Of a stretch of 64,000 bases of DNA, positions 63,228 through 64,000 are shown piece after piece. Numbering within the stretch: position 1 is the stretch's first letter; the number at the start of each line of letters is the position of its first letter. The DNA comes from Siphlonurus alternatus (Eukaryota > Arthropoda > Insecta > Ephemeroptera > Siphlonuridae): NCBI GenBank assembly GCA_949825025.1, contig OX463779.1:36032203-36096202 (forward strand). Reading direction: 5' to 3'. The position numbers and the translations under genes are program-made. Below the pieces are notes generated by a model. It was not told the origin of the DNA and searched no databases. It worked only from the letters and a program-made list of their open reading frames with translations.

Positions 63228-63904
63228 ATGCCAAAGGTAAAGAAGACTATTGTGGATCCGCGCATGAATCACTATCTGAGCTCATCATCTGATGACAACC
63301 TGCAGGATGATCAGGATGATGATCATGAGGCCGCGGGACCAACAGCAAATCAGCCATTGAAATCTCAAGGAGGATATATCCAAATTGAGCAGTCTGGAAA
63401 TGTGAAGAAGAAAGCTACTAATGAAGCAACGAAGATTGCGAAGAAAGGGTCTGCTAAATCGCAGACTGCATCAATCTTCTCAAGGAAGAAGGCTGCAGTC
63501 CAGGAAATATCAGAATTATTTGACGACGATCATGATGAAGTTGACGAACCAGCTGAAGGAAACATGAAGACAATTATGTCACTTCTTGGCATGGATTATG
63601 ATAAATCTGTTCAAGCTAAACGTCAAAAGCTTGACAAGTACACTGATGGTATATATCAATAATTACGAATAATATTTTATATTTGTAATGGAGTATTTTA
63701 TTTGTATATAATTAAATAGCAGGCATTTATGCATAATTTTGTTAAATTTTGATTTCAGATGTCATCGAGAAACACCAGACAAAGCTTCAGAAAATCATGA
63801 ATGCTCAGTTGGATGCTCGCAAACTTTTGCTTGAGGATTTACGTCGCAACTCTACTGAAGTTCTTGAGCAATGGGAAAAGGATCTGAAGTCCTTAAAAGA
63901 TCAG
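63228..63904 (+). CDS. SYCP3: Synaptonemal complex protein 3-like (Cor1/Xlr/Xmr family), 5' part
   Basis: Axial/lateral element protein of meiotic chromosomes; family members are helical, form fibres and organise chromosome axes. Two exons are in the window: 63228-63648 and 63759-63904, phase 1 between them, 189 codons before a GTATAT donor; the rest lies beyond 64000. The N-terminal ~110 residues are low-complexity and charged (Ser-rich then Asp-rich SSSSDDNLQDDQDDD; a Lys-rich stretch KKKATNEATKIAKKG). From about residue 112 the core begins: MSLLGMDYDKSVQAKRQKL aligns in my memory with the core start of vertebrate SYCP3, followed by amphipathic helix with QLDARKLLLEDL and VLEQWEKDLKSLK. The start ATG follows an AATAATG context and no upstream ATG fits. 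SYCP3 itself versus a FAM9/XLR-like paralogue cannot be separated; in invertebrates a single SYCP3-type gene is usual. Confidence 0.85.
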
Positions 63905-64000
63905 GTATATATGCATAAATGGCTTATATATTTTATTGGCCGGAAACAAGAGACACGTATATATGATACTATGAAAAACATTGCATAAACACACAGTTTT

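Overview
The window is a repeat-rich stretch of an animal nuclear genome. Five protein-coding genes with GT-AG introns can be assembled exon by exon. They sit in AT-rich DNA full of (AT)n microsatellites, foldback elements and non-LTR retrotransposons. Exons are clearly GC-richer than the introns around them. HS2ST1 and the SYCP3-like gene point to a metazoan, and compact coding exons with transposon-loaded introns suit an invertebrate. I cannot name the species from sequence alone. No bacterial operon, CRISPR array, rRNA or tRNA was recognised.

Layout: 1197-9527 (+) is a CRISP/CAP-superfamily secreted protein with 5 exons. 9528-19171 is intergenic and holds a possible orphan promoter (X-box plus CRE), an anomalous GC-richer 2.2 kb tract and several large foldback elements. 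19172-28919 (-) is mitochondrial aspartate aminotransferase GOT2 with 9 exons; its transit-peptide exon lies 6 kb upstream of exon 2, across an intron full of transposons. 29213-31740 is a 5'-truncated LINE between GOT2 and HS2ST1, which are transcribed away from each other. 32106-37472 (+) is heparan sulfate 2-O-sulfotransferase HS2ST1 with 6 exons. 40724-62576 (-) is VPS52 of the GARP/EARP tethering complexes with 12 recognised exons and a 15 kb first intron. 63228 onward (+) is the start of a synaptonemal complex protein 3 (SYCP3)-like gene, head to head with VPS52 and running off the right edge.

The genes are unrelated housekeeping or tissue-specific genes and form no pathway. The rest of the biology is transposon ecology. 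At least four MITE/foldback families have termini abutting TTAA. A separate family of four copies carries CRE-like TGACGTCA or related cores. There are hAT-like elements with visible 8-bp duplications. A 3.5 kb DNA transposon has repeat-built terminal inverted repeats and a decayed ORF. A 4 kb palindromic element has arms made of about 157-bp tandem units. Two nested insertions split LINE reading frames exactly at visible target-site duplications, so the order of insertion can be read.

All exon boundaries were placed by eye from splice consensus, codon phase and remembered family alignments. Every internal phase closes. The predicted lengths are 284 aa (CRISP), 429 aa (GOT2), 348 aa (HS2ST1) and about 674 aa (VPS52).
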